Assembly: GCF_003614925.1 (NCBI RefSeq)
Contig: NZ_QYLP01000083.1
Span: forward strand, 1 to 36,571
Length of the DNA: 36,571 nucleotides
Direction: 5' to 3'
DNA from: Arthrobacter celericrescens
GTDB lineage: Bacteria > Actinomycetota > Actinomycetes > Actinomycetales > Micrococcaceae
In this document: positions 1 through 8,388 of the stretch, in pieces
Layout: the number at the start of each line of letters is the position of its first letter
How positions within the stretch are numbered: position 1 is the first letter of the stretch
Notes under the pieces: generated by a model
What the model was told of the DNA's origin: nothing
What the model saw: the letters and a program-made list of their open reading frames with translations, nothing else
The model's database searches: none
Made by a program: the position numbers and the translations under genes

Positions 1-70
1 GACCACTGGGCATCAGTCAAAACAGAATCACGAGACACCCATCAAGCATCCCGGACCCTGGCTGACAGCT

Positions 71-1174
71 TTAGGAGACACGCCCTAAGTCGGCGTCCCG
101 GATGGCGGACCAGGCCGCGGAGAGCAGGTAGACCTGGCTGACGAGGTTGAACCAGATCAGCAGGCCGATAATGATGGCGAACGGCGCAAGGATCGGATTC
201 TGGCCGGCGCGGGCCAGCAGTTCAGTGCTGAAGACCTGCAGCACCGTGGTCCCGGCGGCAGCGATGGCCGTCCCTTCCAGGAAGGCGCGCCTGGGCAGGC
301 GCAGGCCGCCGGCCAGCCGGAACATGACCACCGCCGTGGCCCAGTTCAGCAGCAGCGGCACTACGAGCTTCACGGCGCCCGCCACCGGGCCGGCAACCCG
401 CGGGTCCAGGTTCAGCAGGCCGATGAGCCAGTCTGCCGCTGTGCCGAAGACGAGCGAGACGCCCGAACTGGCAATCAGTGCCACGCCCAGCAGCAGCAGG
501 GTGCCGGCGTCGGACAGTTTCAGCAGCACGGGGTTCCGCTTCAGCGGCGGCAGGTCCACCACGCCGCGGAGGCCGTCGCGCATGCTCGCGATCCAACCGA
601 GCGAGGTGAACACGGTGACGGCGGCGGCGATGACCGCGGTGAGGCCCAGGCCGCCGGGATTGAGTAGCTTGTCCGGGTCGACGAGTCCCTGGCCGCCGTC
701 GACCGTGAGCAGGCCCGGGGCGCTCTTGGCGACACTCGCGACCACTGCGTCCACGAGGGCCGGCTGCCCGGTGAGCACCAGGCCCGCGATCGAGAAACCG
801 GTGGCCAGGAGGCCGGTGATCGAGAAGAACATGTTGAAGCCGATTCCCGCGCTCATCAGCGGGCCGTGGGCAAGGCTGTAGTGCTGCCAGACGCGCATGG
901 GACGGAATGCATTGAGCCGGGCCAGCAGGAGCTGCAGGAGCGCGAGCTGCCGGGCACCGATTCCCTGCCCGGAGCGCCGGGCCTTACCCCATTCAAGCCT
1001 GCGCTGGATCAAGGCCAGTTTGAGCTTGGCAAGTTCCGTGGGCAGGGGCTGAGCCTCAGCCCCGTGCGTGGCCCTGTTCTGGAGGCCCTTCGTGTGATGC
1101 GGCAGGGGTTTGGACGCTCGCCCTTTGGTCAGTCGCCGCTTGGTCAGTTTCTGCTTCGTCAGTATCGCCGCCAA
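71..1174 (-). CDS. YihY/virulence factor BrkB family inner-membrane protein
   Basis: Predicted integral membrane protein of 367 residues. Family members have about six membrane helices and no settled function (the old 'RNase BN' name is wrong). Hydrophobic segments lie near residues 107-135, 176-197, 222-250, 262-287, 300-318 and 328-356, including the family-like stretch PFAIIIGLLIWFNLVSQVYL. The first ~95 residues are basic and hydrophilic. The chosen start is a TTG at 1174 with GGAAG nine bases upstream; it places the first 119 bases inside the 3' end of the preceding 2'-5' RNA ligase-like gene. The next ATG, at residue 93, would remove the whole cytoplasmic head but keep all helices. Family is confident, start is not. 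It is the last gene of a run xth-trpS-ligase-yihY. Confidence 0.8.
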   Translation of the reverse strand: MAAILTKQKLTKRRLTKGRASKPLPHHTKGLQNRATHGAEAQPLPTELAKLKLALIQRRLEWGKARRSGQGIGARQLALLQLLLARLNAFRPMRVWQHYSLAHGPLMSAGIGFNMFFSITGLLATGFSIAGLVLTGQPALVDAVVASVAKSAPGLLTVDGGQGLVDPDKLLNPGGLGLTAVIAAAVTVFTSLGWIASMRDGLRGVVDLPPLKRNPVLLKLSDAGTLLLLGVALIASSGVSLVFGTAADWLIGLLNLDPRVAGPVAGAVKLVVPLLLNWATAVVMFRLAGGLRLPRRAFLEGTAIAAAGTTVLQVFSTELLARAGQNPILAPFAIIIGLLIWFNLVSQVYLLSAAWSAIRDADLGRVS

Positions 1175-1784
1175 AGTCGAATTCTTCCCGTAGCTGCCAG
1201 ATGCCGTTGCTGTCGTGCTCGTAGAGTCCCATGCTAGCCACAGGGAAGGTGGCGCTGTAGTCCTTCAGCACGGATTCGGCTTCGTCGAGGTTCTCGGGGG
1301 CGACGTCGTGGGCGACGGTGACGTGCGGGTGGTACGGGAAGGGAAGGTCGCGTTCCAGCGGGCCGCTTTGCAGTTGTTCGTGCAGGCTGACGCACTCGCC
1401 GAAGCCGTCCTCGACCTTCAGGAAGACCACCGGGGACACCGGCCGGAAGGACCCCGTTCCGGAGATGGTGACCGTGAAAGGGGCCTGGCGCCCGGCGATG
1501 CTGCGGACGTGGCGCGTGGTGGCGTCCCAGTCGTGCGCCGGTGTGGTGGTGACCAGGGTGATGTGCGCGGGGATGACCCCGGCCATGGGGTCGCCGAAGG
1601 ATGCCCGCCACTGCTGGAGCTCTGCGGCGATATCCGCCGGGAAGCCCAGGATGACGCCGACGCTCGGCTTGCCGCCGTCGATATCGCCCTCCGTAGCTTC
1701 TTTCGTTGCCAGGGCGCCCTCGGCCGGGCCGGTTCCCGTGGTGCGGGAACCAGCCTCGGCCGTGAGCTTGCTGGCAAGGCGCAT
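1056..1784 (-). CDS. 2'-5' RNA ligase / cyclic phosphodiesterase family protein
   Basis: 242-residue member of the 2H phosphoesterase superfamily. Both signature motifs are visible: HITL at residues 74-77 and HVTV at 154-157, about 80 residues apart, each supplying a catalytic histidine and a Thr/Ser. Relatives act on 2',3'-cyclic or 2'-5' phosphodiester RNA ends; the physiological substrate in actinobacteria is not known. The ATG at 1784 follows the trpS stop after four bases, so translation is probably coupled. The last ~39 residues (acidic, TDEAE/TDQAA/TDQRA) lie beyond the 2H core and overlap the start of the YihY gene in another frame. The first ~40 residues are also low-complexity and may not belong to the fold. 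Confidence 0.82.
   Translation of the reverse strand: MRLASKLTAEAGSRTTGTGPAEGALATKEATEGDIDGGKPSVGVILGFPADIAAELQQWRASFGDPMAGVIPAHITLVTTTPAHDWDATTRHVRSIAGRQAPFTVTISGTGSFRPVSPVVFLKVEDGFGECVSLHEQLQSGPLERDLPFPYHPHVTVAHDVAPENLDEAESVLKDYSATFPVASMGLYEHDSNGIWQLREEFDFGGDTDEAETDQAATDQRASVQTPAASHEGPPEQGHARG
1118..1162 (-). repeat. Three tandem 15-bp units in the overlap of two genes
   Basis: Three units (1118-1132, 1133-1147, 1148-1162), all of form CTGAC(C/G)AA- on the minus strand. They encode TDEAE, TDQAA and TDQRA in the RNA-ligase frame and TKQKL, TKRRL and TKGRA in the YihY frame. Unit length is a multiple of three, so a gain or loss of a unit keeps both frames. Confidence 0.85.
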
Positions 1785-1788
1785 CGGC

Positions 1789-2862
1789 CTAGCGGGCTCC
1801 GCCGTAGGGCAGGAACCCGACCTTCGCGTACACGTCGGCGAGGGTGGCCGCAGCGATCCCGCGGGCCTTGTCCGCGCCGTGGGCCAGGAGGCGGTCCAGT
1901 TCGGCGGGGTCGGCCAGGAGTTCGTGGGCCCGTTCGCGGATCGGTGCGAGGTGGTTGGTGACCAGTTCGGCCAGGTCCACCTTCAGGTGGCCGTACATCT
2001 TGCCTTCGTAGTCCGCCACGATCTTCTCCACAGGCTGTCCGCTGATGGTGGAGTAGATGGTGAGCAGGTTGGAGATCCCGGGCTTGGCCTCGCGGTCGAA
2101 ACGGATTTCCGTCTCGGTGTCCGTCACGGCGGACTTGATGCGCTTGGCGGTGGTCTTCGGATCGTCCAGCAGGTTGATCAGGCCCGCGGGAGACTCCGCG
2201 GACTTGGACATCTTGGCCGTGGGGTTCTGCAGGTCGTAGATCTTGGCCGATTCCTTCTGGATGAAGGCCTCCGGCACCTGGAAGGTCTCACCGAAACGGG
2301 AGTTGAACCGGTTGGCGAGATCCCGGCTGAGCTCCACGTGCTGGCGCTGGTCCTCGCCCACGGGAACCCCGTGCGGCTGGTAGAGCAGGATGTCCGCGGC
2401 CTGCAGGATGGGGTAGGTGAACAGCCCCACGCTGGCCTGGTCCGTGCCCTGCTTCTGGGCCTTGTCCTTGAACTGGGTCATCCGGGAGGCCTCGCCGAAG
2501 CCGGTGATGCAGTTCAGCACCCACGCCAACTGGGCGTGTTCGGGCACCTGGGACTGGACGAACAGGGTGCACTTGTCCACGTCCACGCCGCCGGCGATGT
2601 ACTGCGCCGCGGTCACCCGGGTGCGCTGGGCCAGCTCGGCCGGGTCCTGGGGCACCGTGATGGCGTGCAGGTCGGGGATGAAGAAGATGGCGTCGTACTC
2701 ATCCTGCATCCGGACCCAGTTGACCAGGGCGCCGATGTAGTTGCCCAGGTGCAGGGAATCGGCGGAGGGCTGCATGCCGGAGAGCACGCGGTGCTTCTGG
2801 CCGGCGGCAAGTTTGGTGGACGTTGCGGGCACGGCAACGGTTTCAGTCGTGGAGCTTGTCAT
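1789..2862 (-). CDS. trpS: Tryptophanyl-tRNA synthetase
   Basis: Class I aminoacyl-tRNA synthetase that charges tRNA-Trp; 357 residues, slightly longer than the ~330 usual for bacterial TrpRS because of a ~22-residue polar N-terminal extension. The HIGH-type motif is HLGN at residues 38-41 (context [14 protein letters not shown]), the GEDQ loop is at 169-172, and KMSKS is at 217-221. The ATG at 2862 is preceded only by a weak GAAAG. The gene begins 18 bases after the xth stop and ends 4 bases before the next gene, so xth-trpS-ligase-yihY is probably one transcript. No T-box or other leader is visible in the 18-base gap. Confidence 0.97.
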   Translation of the reverse strand: MTSSTTETVAVPATSTKLAAGQKHRVLSGMQPSADSLHLGNYIGALVNWVRMQDEYDAIFFIPDLHAITVPQDPAELAQRTRVTAAQYIAGGVDVDKCTLFVQSQVPEHAQLAWVLNCITGFGEASRMTQFKDKAQKQGTDQASVGLFTYPILQAADILLYQPHGVPVGEDQRQHVELSRDLANRFNSRFGETFQVPEAFIQKESAKIYDLQNPTAKMSKSAESPAGLINLLDDPKTTAKRIKSAVTDTETEIRFDREAKPGISNLLTIYSTISGQPVEKIVADYEGKMYGHLKVDLAELVTNHLAPIRERAHELLADPAELDRLLAHGADKARGIAAATLADVYAKVGFLPYGGAR

Positions 2863-2880
2863 GGAAAAACTTTCGGGAGC

Positions 2881-3714
2881 TTAGAGCCGGTAGTCCACTA
2901 CCAGCGGGGCATGGTCGGAGAAGCGGGTGTCATAGGACGCAGCCCGGTCCACGACCGCCACGACGGCGGCGTCGGCGAGTCCGGGGGTGGCCATGTGGTA
3001 ATCGATGCGCCAGCCTGTGTCGGTGTCGAAGGCCTTGCCTCGCTGGGACCACCACGTGTAGGGGCCGTCAATGGCTCCCGCCAGGCCCCTGTGGACATCC
3101 CTCCAACCGATTTCCTCGCCGAAGAAGCGGTCGAAGTAGGCACGTTCCTCGAGGAGGAAGCCCGCCCGCTTCGTGTTGCCCTTCCAGTTCTTGATATCGA
3201 ACTCGGTGTGGCCCACATTGAGGTCACCTACCACCAAGGCATGGTCGCTGTGCTTGGCCAGTTCCGGCAGGCGGTTGACCATGACGTCGAGGAAACGGTA
3301 CTTGTCCACCTGCTTGGGGGTGTCCACTTCGCCGGAGTGTACATACGCGCTGACCACGGTGAGGGTGGTGTCCTCGCCGGCGGCAGTCTTGACGGCGAAG
3401 TCCGCTTCGACCCAGCGTCCGGCCATGGCGAAGTAGTCGTCGCCAATGCCCACGCGGGTGGCGACGGGTTCCTGCCGGGAGGCGATGGCCACGCCGGCGC
3501 GCCCCTTCGCATCGGCCTCGGCGTGCAGGATGTGCCAGCCTTCGCCGATCAGCTGACGGACGACCTCGTCAGGCGCCCGGACTTCCTGCATGCACAGGAT
3601 GTCCACCTCGCGGGGTTCCAGCCATTCGGCCATGCCCTTGCGGTAGGCGGCGCGGAGGCCGTTGACGTTGACCGTTGCGATGCGAAGGAAATCCTTGTTC
3701 AATGCCGAGCTCAC
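2881..3714 (-). CDS. xth: Exodeoxyribonuclease III (AP endonuclease, EEP family)
   Basis: 277-residue XthA-type endonuclease/exonuclease/phosphatase that cleaves at abasic sites and trims 3' blocked ends in base excision repair. Active-site motifs in order: VNVNGLR (Asn18), QEVRAP with metal-binding Glu44, GDLNVGH (Asp164, Asn166), WRIDYH (Asp238) and the terminal SDHAPLV (Asp267, His268). Start is GTG 3714. The sequence TAGAGT at 3721-3726 ends seven bases before it, suggesting a leaderless transcript; those bases include the TAG stop of the upstream gene, so the promoter appears to sit in the end of that gene. Confidence 0.95.
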   Translation of the reverse strand: MSSALNKDFLRIATVNVNGLRAAYRKGMAEWLEPREVDILCMQEVRAPDEVVRQLIGEGWHILHAEADAKGRAGVAIASRQEPVATRVGIGDDYFAMAGRWVEADFAVKTAAGEDTTLTVVSAYVHSGEVDTPKQVDKYRFLDVMVNRLPELAKHSDHALVVGDLNVGHTEFDIKNWKGNTKRAGFLLEERAYFDRFFGEEIGWRDVHRGLAGAIDGPYTWWSQRGKAFDTDTGWRIDYHMATPGLADAAVVAVVDRAASYDTRFSDHAPLVVDYRL

Positions 3715-3723
3715 CCGCCTACT

Positions 3724-4296
3724 CTAATCGATGATGGTGCCGGTCACGGGCTCCCCGGAATCGCCGGGGGTCTTGATCATGTCCCGTGCGTTGGCGGACG
3801 TGATGGCGATGGTCTCCAGGGCCCGGTTGATGGTGTCCTGGTTGGCGGCCTCGCCCTTGGCACGCTCATCCTCGATCACGCGCACCTGGACCTGGACGAT
3901 CTTGAAGGAGTGGTCCAGCTTGAGGTCGCGGATGTCGTCGGCTTCGCTGCGTTCGGACACCACCCGGGTGCCTCCGTGGTCCGCGCTCGACGACGACGGC
4001 GCCCGCCCGGCGGCCGCGTTGAAGGCGTTCTGTGCTTCCGTGAACTTCTGGCTGGCCTTGCGCGCGGCCTTCTGGATGCTGAACACCACGAACGCGGCCA
4101 GGAGCAGCCAGCCGAGGGAGATGACGGCGACAATCCAGCCCACCACGTCGTTCTGGTTGGCGGCGAAGATCACGGCCACCAGGAACGCGATGAGCACCAC
4201 GGTCATGCCGAGCCCGCCGATGCGGAAGCCCTTGAACAGGCCCTGCGCCGGGGACTGGGACGGAACGGAAGACGGAGAGTCGCCAAGAGATTGCAT
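3724..4296 (-). CDS. Small two-helix membrane protein of unknown function
   Basis: 190 residues counted from ATG 4296 (MQSLGDSPSS). I do not recognise a characterised family. A Ser/Pro-rich cytoplasmic head is followed by hydrophobic helices at about 29-47 and 51-74, then a Lys/Ala-rich region at 75-95 that could form a coiled coil, a Ser-rich linker and a soluble C-terminal ~70 residues (SERSEADDIRDLKLDHSFKI onward). An upstream in-frame ATG at 4359 would add 21 residues, but 4296 is preferred because GACAAT lies six bases upstream, as at other leaderless-looking starts in the window. It stops within the promoter of xth. Confidence 0.7.
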   Translation of the reverse strand: MQSLGDSPSSVPSQSPAQGLFKGFRIGGLGMTVVLIAFLVAVIFAANQNDVVGWIVAVISLGWLLLAAFVVFSIQKAARKASQKFTEAQNAFNAAAGRAPSSSSADHGGTRVVSERSEADDIRDLKLDHSFKIVQVQVRVIEDERAKGEAANQDTINRALETIAITSANARDMIKTPGDSGEPVTGTIID

Positions 4297-4368
4297 TCCC
4301 CTATTGTCGCAAACTCCGCGGGCCCGCCGGGCCGCTTCCACCTCCGGCGAACACGGCACGCAGGCCGG

Positions 4369-5139
4369 CTATCGCCGGGTCCCGCCCAGCGCCCCGTCGA
4401 AGAGTTCCGATGCCTGCCCGAGCGCCGCTTCGAGCCGGGCTGGGTCCGGACCGAGGCGGGCGATGATCCAGTCCAGCTCCCGCAGCCCGGCACGCTCCAG
4501 CAGTCGCTTTTCGTTGGTGACCCATTCGCCCCGGGCCGCGAGCACGGCATGGCCCGCCATGGCCCCGGCCACGGCGAGCGCCCCGGCCATTTCGGCCAGC
4601 CGCCCGGCGCCGGCGAAGGCGGCTCCGGCGTAGCCCAGGGTCAGGTGTGCCCGCTCCATCCACACCCCTGGAGCCGATGCGCGCAACAGCTCCGGATAGT
4701 CCGGGCGCGGCAGCGTGCCGCGCAGGACCCGGTTGACGGCGAGTTCGGCGGCCAGCAGGTAGCTGGGGATCCCGGCCAGGTGGAACAGCAGCGGTTCGAT
4801 GTGGAAACGGCCCTCCCGGGCCTCGGCGAGTTCGTGCCCGACGACGTCCAGGTCCCGGTAATGGACGTCCGTCTTGCGGCCGTCGATCTCCAGCCAGGCG
4901 CCGCCGTTGAAGATCCCGCCGCCCCAGCCTCCGACGTCGGACACGCTGCCCTGCCAGCCGAGCGCCCGGAGCGCGTCGGGGTCGAAACTGCCGCGGTAGT
5001 ACAGGGCGAAGTCCCAGTCGCTGGCGGCGGTGTGCGTTCCCGACGCGCGGGATCCACCGAGCACGACGGCCTCCACCCCGGGGAGGCCGGCAAGGCGGTC
5101 CGCCACATGGTCAAGGAATGCGGAATCGTCCACGGGCAC
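4369..5139 (-). CDS. Nucleotidyltransferase-domain protein
   Basis: 256-residue protein with a minimal/kanamycin-type nucleotidyltransferase fold at the N-terminus: GS at 29-30, then DWD (Asp41, Asp43) and a third carboxylate Asp91 in RKTDVHY. This is the complete metal triad for transferring NMP from an NTP. The C-terminal half is helical and Ala/Leu-rich, as in aminoglycoside nucleotidyltransferases and related proteins; the acceptor cannot be read from the sequence. The GTG start at 5139 directly abuts the TAG stop (5140-5142) of the ABC permease, so translation is almost certainly coupled to the exporter operon. That makes a small-molecule or drug-modifying role plausible, but this is inference. 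Confidence 0.82.
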   Translation of the reverse strand: MPVDDSAFLDHVADRLAGLPGVEAVVLGGSRASGTHTAASDWDFALYYRGSFDPDALRALGWQGSVSDVGGWGGGIFNGGAWLEIDGRKTDVHYRDLDVVGHELAEAREGRFHIEPLLFHLAGIPSYLLAAELAVNRVLRGTLPRPDYPELLRASAPGVWMERAHLTLGYAGAAFAGAGRLAEMAGALAVAGAMAGHAVLAARGEWVTNEKRLLERAGLRELDWIIARLGPDPARLEAALGQASELFDGALGGTRR

Positions 5140-5985
5140 CTATTTCAGGAACAACTTGCGCAGCCGCCCCGTGGTCAGCGCGACGCCGAGCACGATCATC
5201 ACCAGGTAGTAGCCGATGTGGACCGCGGTGGCCGGGCTGAAGGCACCCACGCTGATCTGCCGCAACAGTTCCACCCCGTGCCAGAGCGGCATGGCCTGGA
5301 TGAGCCACTGGATGCCTTCCGGGTAGACGCTCAGCGGGTAGAACGTGGCGCTGAACAGGAACATCGGCAGCATGAAGAAGTTGATCCAGTCCATCTGCTG
5401 GAAGGTCTTCATGAAGCTGGTGATGCCCATGCCCAGGCTCGCGAAGCCGAAGGCGATCAGCAGCGAGGCCGGGATCATCAAGACCGCCCAGAACGTGGTG
5501 AGCAGTCCCATCACGCCCATCACCGCGGTGAACCCGGTGGCGTACAGGAGCCCGCGCAGCAGCGCCAGGAAGATCTCGCCCATGGCCACGTCCAGCGGGC
5601 CCAGCGAGGTGTAGAGCATGCCCTGGTACAGCTTGGCGAAGTTCATCTTGAAGAAGACGTTCCAGGTGGAGTCGTAAACGGCGCCGTTCATCGCGGAAAC
5701 CGCCAGCAGTGCCGGCGCGATGTATGCGGCGTAGCTGGTCAGCTGCCCGCCGGGGCCTTCCACGTCGCCCACGATCGTGCCGAGACCCACACCCATGGCG
5801 ACCAGGTAGAGCACCGGCTCGAAGAAGCCGGAGACCAGGATGAGCCAGGTGCTGCTCTTGGCGGCCATGAGGCCGCGCGCGACGACGGCCTGGACGTTGC
5901 GTGAATAGAGCGCCCCGAACTTCCGCTGCCGGGCCGCCTCGGTGACGCTGTGCGGGCCGCCCGGCCCTGCTGCGACCGCGCTCAT
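5140..5985 (-). CDS. ABC-2 type exporter permease (second subunit)
   Basis: 281 residues from ATG 5985 (MSAVAAGPGG). DrrB/ABC-2 family permease with about six helices; typical features are the early LILVSGFFEPVLYLVAMGVG segment and the late MFLFSATFYPLSVYPEG and LWHGVELLR motifs found in drug and polysaccharide exporters. The start overlaps the stop of the first permease in an ATGA arrangement. It is homologous to that permease, so the two probably form a heterodimeric channel with the ATPase encoded first. Longer upstream in-frame extensions run through the first permease and were discarded. Confidence 0.9.
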   Translation of the reverse strand: MSAVAAGPGGPHSVTEAARQRKFGALYSRNVQAVVARGLMAAKSSTWLILVSGFFEPVLYLVAMGVGLGTIVGDVEGPGGQLTSYAAYIAPALLAVSAMNGAVYDSTWNVFFKMNFAKLYQGMLYTSLGPLDVAMGEIFLALLRGLLYATGFTAVMGVMGLLTTFWAVLMIPASLLIAFGFASLGMGITSFMKTFQQMDWINFFMLPMFLFSATFYPLSVYPEGIQWLIQAMPLWHGVELLRQISVGAFSPATAVHIGYYLVMIVLGVALTTGRLRKLFLK

Positions 5986-6860
5986 TGGCCCATCCTTTTC
6001 ACGAACTGCCGGCGGGTGAGGATCCAGCCTGCTGCGGCCGCGGCCACCAGGTAGGCCACATGGATCACGGTGAGCACAGGGTTTTCCTCCATGCCGTAGG
6101 TGAAGACCCTGCCCAACTCGGTGCCGTGCCACACCGGGGAGATCCAGCCGACCCAGCGAACGGCCACGGGCAGGGAGTCCAGCGGGAAGAACGTTCCGGA
6201 GAACAGGAACAGCGGGACCACGATGAAGCGCTGCACGAGTGCGAACTGGCCGCTGTCCTTGGTGATGCTGGAGGCGTAGGCCATGAGCGGAAGCCCGAAG
6301 GAGAGCCCGGCCAGGGTGGCCACCAGGGCCGACATCCAGCCCCAGGCGCCGGGCGAGCCGCCGAACAGGGCGACGATCACGAAATAGGCCACGGACTGGA
6401 CCAGGAACTTCAGGGTCACGGCGAGCACATGGCCTGCGGCGATCTGCTGCGGCACCAGCGGCGAGGCGTGCGGGCCGTAGAAGACGCGGCGCCATTTGAA
6501 GCCGTCCATGATCGGGTAGGAGAACTCCCCCGACGCGGTCATCACTGCTGCCGAGACGATCAGCGCGGGCGCGATGAACTGCAGGTAGCTCACGCCGCCG
6601 AACGCCGCCGCCCCGTTGGCGTCCACGAGCGTGGCCAGTCCCACGCCCATCGCGAAGAGGTATGCCGCCGGCTGGGCGATGCTGTACATGATGAAGGACC
6701 AGGAGTAGCCGCGCATCACGCGCAGCACCTGTTCGGCGTAGAAGAAGGAGCCCCAGCGCCGGGCCCGGGCGGCCGATACGGCAGGAGGGTGCGCACGCAA
6801 GGCGGACGCCGCCGTCGGGAACTGCTTGTCCGTTCCGCTAGTCAACGGTTCGTCAGTCAA
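5982..6860 (-). CDS. ABC-2 type exporter permease (first subunit)
   Basis: 292-residue DrrB-like membrane subunit with about six helices; IAQPAAYLFAMGVGLATLV and VPLFLFSGTFFPLDSLP are the counterparts of motifs in the neighbouring permease, pointing to an old duplication. The start is a TTG at 6860 with GGAG five bases upstream; it overlaps the ATPase stop by eight bases. No better ATG exists before the first helix. The Ala-rich N-terminal ~40 residues are cytoplasmic. Confidence 0.88.
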   Translation of the reverse strand: MTDEPLTSGTDKQFPTAASALRAHPPAVSAARARRWGSFFYAEQVLRVMRGYSWSFIMYSIAQPAAYLFAMGVGLATLVDANGAAAFGGVSYLQFIAPALIVSAAVMTASGEFSYPIMDGFKWRRVFYGPHASPLVPQQIAAGHVLAVTLKFLVQSVAYFVIVALFGGSPGAWGWMSALVATLAGLSFGLPLMAYASSITKDSGQFALVQRFIVVPLFLFSGTFFPLDSLPVAVRWVGWISPVWHGTELGRVFTYGMEENPVLTVIHVAYLVAAAAAGWILTRRQFVKRMGQ

Positions 6861-7830
6861 CGAGGCTCCGTCCGGTCAGCCGGAGGAACACGTCCTCCAG
6901 CGAGGAGCGGCGCACCAGCGAGGTCAGCGGGTGCAGGCCGCGTGCGGAGACCTGCTCGAGGGCGGTTTCGCCGTCCTCGGCGTAGATCAGTACGCGGTCC
7001 GGCAGGGTTTCCAGCCGTTCGCCGACACCTTGGAGTTCGGCGCCGATGGTGGCGTTGCGTTCGGAGCCGAAGCGCAACTCCAGGACCTCGCGGGTGGAGT
7101 GTTCCCGGATCAGGGAGGCCGGCGAGCCCTCGGCCATGATCCGGCCCTTGTCCACGACGATGAGCCGGTCGCACAGTTGCTCGGCCTCGTCCATGTAATG
7201 GGTGGTGAGGATCAGGGTGACGCCCTGTTCCTTGAGCCGGAACAGCCGGTCCCAGAGGATGTGCCGGGCCTGCGGGTCGAGGCCCGTGGTGGGCTCGTCC
7301 AGGAGCAGGATCTTGGGCTCGTTGATCAGCGAACGCGCGATGGTGAGCCGCCGCTTCATGCCACCGGAGAGTGCGTCCACCCGGGATTTGGCCTTGTCCG
7401 TCAGCTGCGCGAACTCCAGCAGCTCGTCCGCCTTGGGGCGCAGGTAGCTCAGCGGCAGGCCGAAGTAGCGGCCGTAGACGATCAGGTTTTCGCGGACCTT
7501 GAGCTCTTCGTCCAGGTTGTCCTGCTGTGGCACCACGCCCAGGTGCGCCCGGACTTCCGGGCCGTTCACGTCCGGGTCCAGGCCCATGATGCTCAGCTTC
7601 CCTGAGGTGCGCTGCGAGACGCCGCCGATCATCTTCATGGTGGTGGACTTCCCTGCGCCGTTCGGGCCGAGGAGACCGAACGACTCCCCCGGCGGCACCT
7701 CGAAGGAAATGCCGTCGACGGCGGCGACGTCGCCGTAGTTCTTGCGCAGCTGCTCGGCGCGGATCACTGCATCGGGGTTCATCTGGGCACTAGCTGGAGT
7801 GGTTGCGGAGCGGATTGCTTCATTGTGCAC
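6853..7830 (-). CDS. DrrA-type ABC exporter ATP-binding protein
   Basis: 325 residues from GTG 7830. Drug/daunorubicin-resistance type ATPase: Walker A GPNGAGKS (55-62), Q-loop near 102-103, signature LSGGMKRR (154-161), Walker B ILLLDEP (174-180) and an H-loop histidine in LILTTHYMDEAEQL. The C-terminal ~80 residues, ending SSLEDVFLRLTGRSL, are the DrrA-type extension. Three starts compete: GTG 7839, GTG 7830 and ATG 7782. I prefer 7830 because TAGGGT at 7838-7843 ends seven bases upstream and overlaps the 7839 codon, which would exclude that one on a leaderless message. First gene of an exporter operon that ends with a nucleotidyltransferase. Substrate unknown. Confidence 0.92.
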   Translation of the reverse strand: MHNEAIRSATTPASAQMNPDAVIRAEQLRKNYGDVAAVDGISFEVPPGESFGLLGPNGAGKSTTMKMIGGVSQRTSGKLSIMGLDPDVNGPEVRAHLGVVPQQDNLDEELKVRENLIVYGRYFGLPLSYLRPKADELLEFAQLTDKAKSRVDALSGGMKRRLTIARSLINEPKILLLDEPTTGLDPQARHILWDRLFRLKEQGVTLILTTHYMDEAEQLCDRLIVVDKGRIMAEGSPASLIREHSTREVLELRFGSERNATIGAELQGVGERLETLPDRVLIYAEDGETALEQVSARGLHPLTSLVRRSSLEDVFLRLTGRSLVD

Positions 7831-7900
7831 CCTCAGCACCCTAGTTGAGCCGGGAAAAACGTGAAATAGCTATTGCACAACTTTCTGGAAAAATTCTCCC

Positions 7901-7936
7901 GGTTCCCTGGCCTTGCTTCGTCGCGGCCAGGGAACC
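7901..7936 (-). terminator. Hairpin terminator of the SHOCT gene
   Basis: A perfect 12-bp inverted repeat (GGTTCCCTGGCC, 7901-7912 and 7925-7936) with a 12-base loop lies just downstream of the SHOCT gene. On the minus strand it is followed, eight bases later, by five T residues (7889-7893). The T tract is displaced, so strength is uncertain. It separates this gene from the exporter operon. Confidence 0.7.
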
Positions 7937-7955
7937 CCTGCGGTGTGGGCGCGCG

Positions 7956-8258
7956 CTACTTCGGGTTCGCGCGCAGTACTTCCAGGCGCTGGCGGTATTC
8001 GGTTTCGTCGATCTCGCCGCGGGCGTAGCGTTCGCGCAGCACGCCTTCGGCTCCCTGGGCGGCGGCCCAGTGGTGGTTGTGCCGCCAGCTGCGGCGGGCG
8101 AAGAAGATGAAGAAGCCGATCACCAGGATCCAGAAGAGCGGGATCAGCAGGAACAGCGGCCAGAAGCCTCCTCCTCTGTCCCACGGCCCGTGGGCGGCGA
8201 CGGCGGCAGGCACGTTGGCTGCCAGTGCGCCGGCAGTGGTGCTCAGTGATGTGAACAT
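7956..8258 (-). CDS. Single-helix SHOCT domain membrane protein
   Basis: 100 residues from ATG 8258. One strong membrane helix at about 33-54 (WPLFLLIPLFWILVIGFFIF) is followed by a basic His/Trp-rich stretch and a C-terminal SHOCT motif (residues ~72-95, GVLRERYARGEIDETEYRQR). SHOCT modules are short oligomerisation or tethering helices found in many unrelated bacterial proteins. An upstream TTG would add four residues but has no suitably placed ribosome site. The gene lies directly downstream of the two-component system, yet a half-palindrome matching the regulator's presumed operator (8389-8405) and a possible -10 TATCCC (8351-8356, minus) suggest its own regulated promoter. It may be an envelope-stress target of the system. 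Confidence 0.82.
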   Translation of the reverse strand: MFTSLSTTAGALAANVPAAVAAHGPWDRGGGFWPLFLLIPLFWILVIGFFIFFARRSWRHNHHWAAAQGAEGVLRERYARGEIDETEYRQRLEVLRANPK

Positions 8259-8388
8259 GTCAGGGTCCAAACTCTTGGCGGTCGGGCCCGGTGCGTCCGG
8301 GCCGTCCGAGCCTCTTGCGGCTCTGCATCCAGTCTGTTTTTCCGGGCGCCGGGATACGTCTGCCCCAGGGAGGCAATCCGGATCCGCC

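Noticed and set aside
1..70. A gene at the left edge
   Set aside because: The 70 bases before the YihY stop show no supported reading frame or terminator.
2863..2880. T-box or other leader regulating trpS
   Set aside because: Only 18 bases separate xth and trpS, too few for such a structure.
1318..5904. A 1528-codon open frame on the plus strand
   Set aside because: It runs antisense to six well-supported genes (RNA ligase, trpS, xth and others) and has the His/Gly/Asp/Val-rich composition typical of the antisense frame of GC-rich genes.
5986..6495. N-terminal extension of the second ABC-2 permease
   Set aside because: Out-of-frame reading of the first permease; ATG 5985 overlaps its stop.
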